64,000 nt of DNA from Ceratotherium simum simum. Taxonomy: Eukaryota > Chordata > Mammalia > Perissodactyla > Rhinocerotidae. The stretch covers positions 16,174,188-16,238,187 of the forward strand of contig NW_004454159.1 in the NCBI RefSeq assembly GCF_000283155.1, given 5' to 3'. The notes under the pieces are model-generated. The model was not told where the DNA came from. It ran no database searches and worked only from the letters and a program-made list of their open reading frames with translations. Below are positions 63,071-64,000 of the stretch, one piece after another (within the stretch, counting starts at the first letter, position 1; the number at the start of each line of letters is the position of its first letter). Position numbers and translations under genes: made by a program.

Positions 63071-63639
63071 AACTGATAAGGAATCATAGAAGCAAGTAAA
63101 TATTCTGCAAATTTGATGGCAAGTTGAAACTAACATAGCCTCTTACTGACTTAGAGAAACCGTAAGCCTGAAAAGTCTATAGATGATCTGCTCAAGGAAG
63201 ATTGCTTGCCTTCCTCTAGACCATATATCTGCCAAGATACATTAGAGAAATGCAAACAGAAAGCCAGTTCTCATAAGGCCATTCATAGCTGGGTGATTTT
63301 TTCCCCTCTTCCACCTACTCACTATGACATCCAAACCCACATTTGGAAAGAATCTGATGTGGGAGTGCTGCCACATCTATACTGGCTGAAGTCCCATTAT
63401 GATTATTAACTTGGACAAACTGCTTATTACTTTAACTGATATCATTGTCTAAATAAAGTATCAAATACACTGTATTAGTGGTCTTACAAGAGTCTCCATA
63501 ACAATCACACTTCCTGCCAATCCAGTAAGAATTCTGAAGGATATGAAATAACTCCTTGAATGAAGAGAGAGATGTACAGCCACTGGAAGCTGAAAATCTC
63601 CTTTTTATATTAAAGCATTCATAAAAATAATTATAATAC

Positions 63640-63860
63640 TACTAATTATTTTTATTATTCATTCACTCTGTATTATGGGTCAACCACTGTGCCATGCAAT
63701 TAGAGCATCATCAATCTAACGATGAACACTGAAAAGAAAACATTCAAATTTTAGGGATGAAGAAAATTAGTACAGACAGATTGACTTGCCCAAAGTTCAT
63801 TCAGCGAGTAGCTGGCATGACAAGAATTCATGTCCGAGTTGGTAATTCTCTAAAACACTT
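63640..63860 (+). repeat. MIR/L2-type fragment
   Basis: 'aaccactgtgccatgcaatt' and 'tgacttgcccaaagttcatt' are typical of MIR-class remnants. Orientation follows the gatgaagaaa core. Confidence 0.6.
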
Positions 63861-64000
63861 TCTCACTCCGCTGTGCACTGAGTAGTTTCTAACCTTAACC
63901 ATGGCATGTGTGCTAGAGGAAGACACCTGACACTTTTGCTATAAGGAATTCTAAAGAGTACAATGCAGGAACAGTAAATTTACATGTAGCCACTACCAAT

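Larger units (their letters stand above)
57049..64000 (-). other. ADAMTS19 intron, 3' part, at least 6.95 kb
   Basis: The upstream exon, which should encode the HELGH half of the zinc site, was looked for on the minus strand up to 64000 and not seen. The region holds L2 at 57560-58280, 58490-58765 and 62035-63070, MIR-type fragments at 58300, 59840, 60890 and 63640, a young ERE at 59196 and an unassigned segment at 60240-60470. Confidence 0.85.

Noticed and set aside
57051..64000. Upstream ADAMTS19 exon with the HELGH coding sequence
   Set aside because: I looked for the reverse complement of this motif near splice borders and did not find it. It is most likely beyond the window.

Overview
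The window is a stretch of placental-mammal nuclear DNA, most likely from an odd-toed ungulate and probably genus Equus. The basis is at least eight copies of the tRNA-derived equine SINE (ERE type, starting GGGGCCGGCC and ending in a run of AGCTCAGGGCTAATCTTCCTCA-like blocks plus poly(A)), together with several L1 3' ends that share one lineage-specific 3' UTR. Older layers (L2, MIR, MER5A, MLT1-like LTR) are common to all placental mammals. The species call is inference. The base composition is AT-rich throughout, and I see no CpG island or promoter.

There is one gene: ADAMTS19, on the minus strand, seen only in its middle. Nine consecutive coding exons can be placed to the base with GT/AG borders and matching phases. 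In transcript order they are 57048-56908, 55438-55288, 42938-42837, 36899-36769, 35836-35664, 27692-27565, 23582-23462, 17129-17049 and 509-352. Joined, they give 1186 coding bases (about 395 residues) with no stop and no missing piece. They run from the last part of the zinc-binding motif of the metalloprotease domain, through the disintegrin-like domain, the first thrombospondin type 1 repeat and the cysteine-rich domain, to the spacer domain. The signal peptide, prodomain, most of the catalytic domain and the C-terminal thrombospondin repeats plus PLAC domain lie outside the window, upstream beyond 64000 and downstream below 1.

Everything else is intron. Intron sizes in transcript order are >6.9 kb, 1.5 kb, 12.3 kb, 5.9 kb, 0.9 kb, 8.0 kb, 4.0 kb, 6.3 kb and 16.5 kb. 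They are filled with layered transposon debris: old L1 in both orientations, long antisense L2 stretches, MIR, a MER5A inside an L2, an MLT1-like LTR split by L1 and ERE insertions, and young L1 3' ends (33490-34120, 13404-13936, 6408-6619 and around 49310-49620). Two runs of exactly 100 N mark assembly gaps of unknown size (24836-24935 and 49434-49533).

I found no new genetic system. The points most worth checking are a SINE that seems to have carried about 100 bp of downstream sequence with it (39694-40322), an in-frame catalytic exon with weak splice sites, a G-quadruplex motif abutting one gap, a duplicated L1 tail around the other gap, and a short unassigned open segment at 60240-60470.
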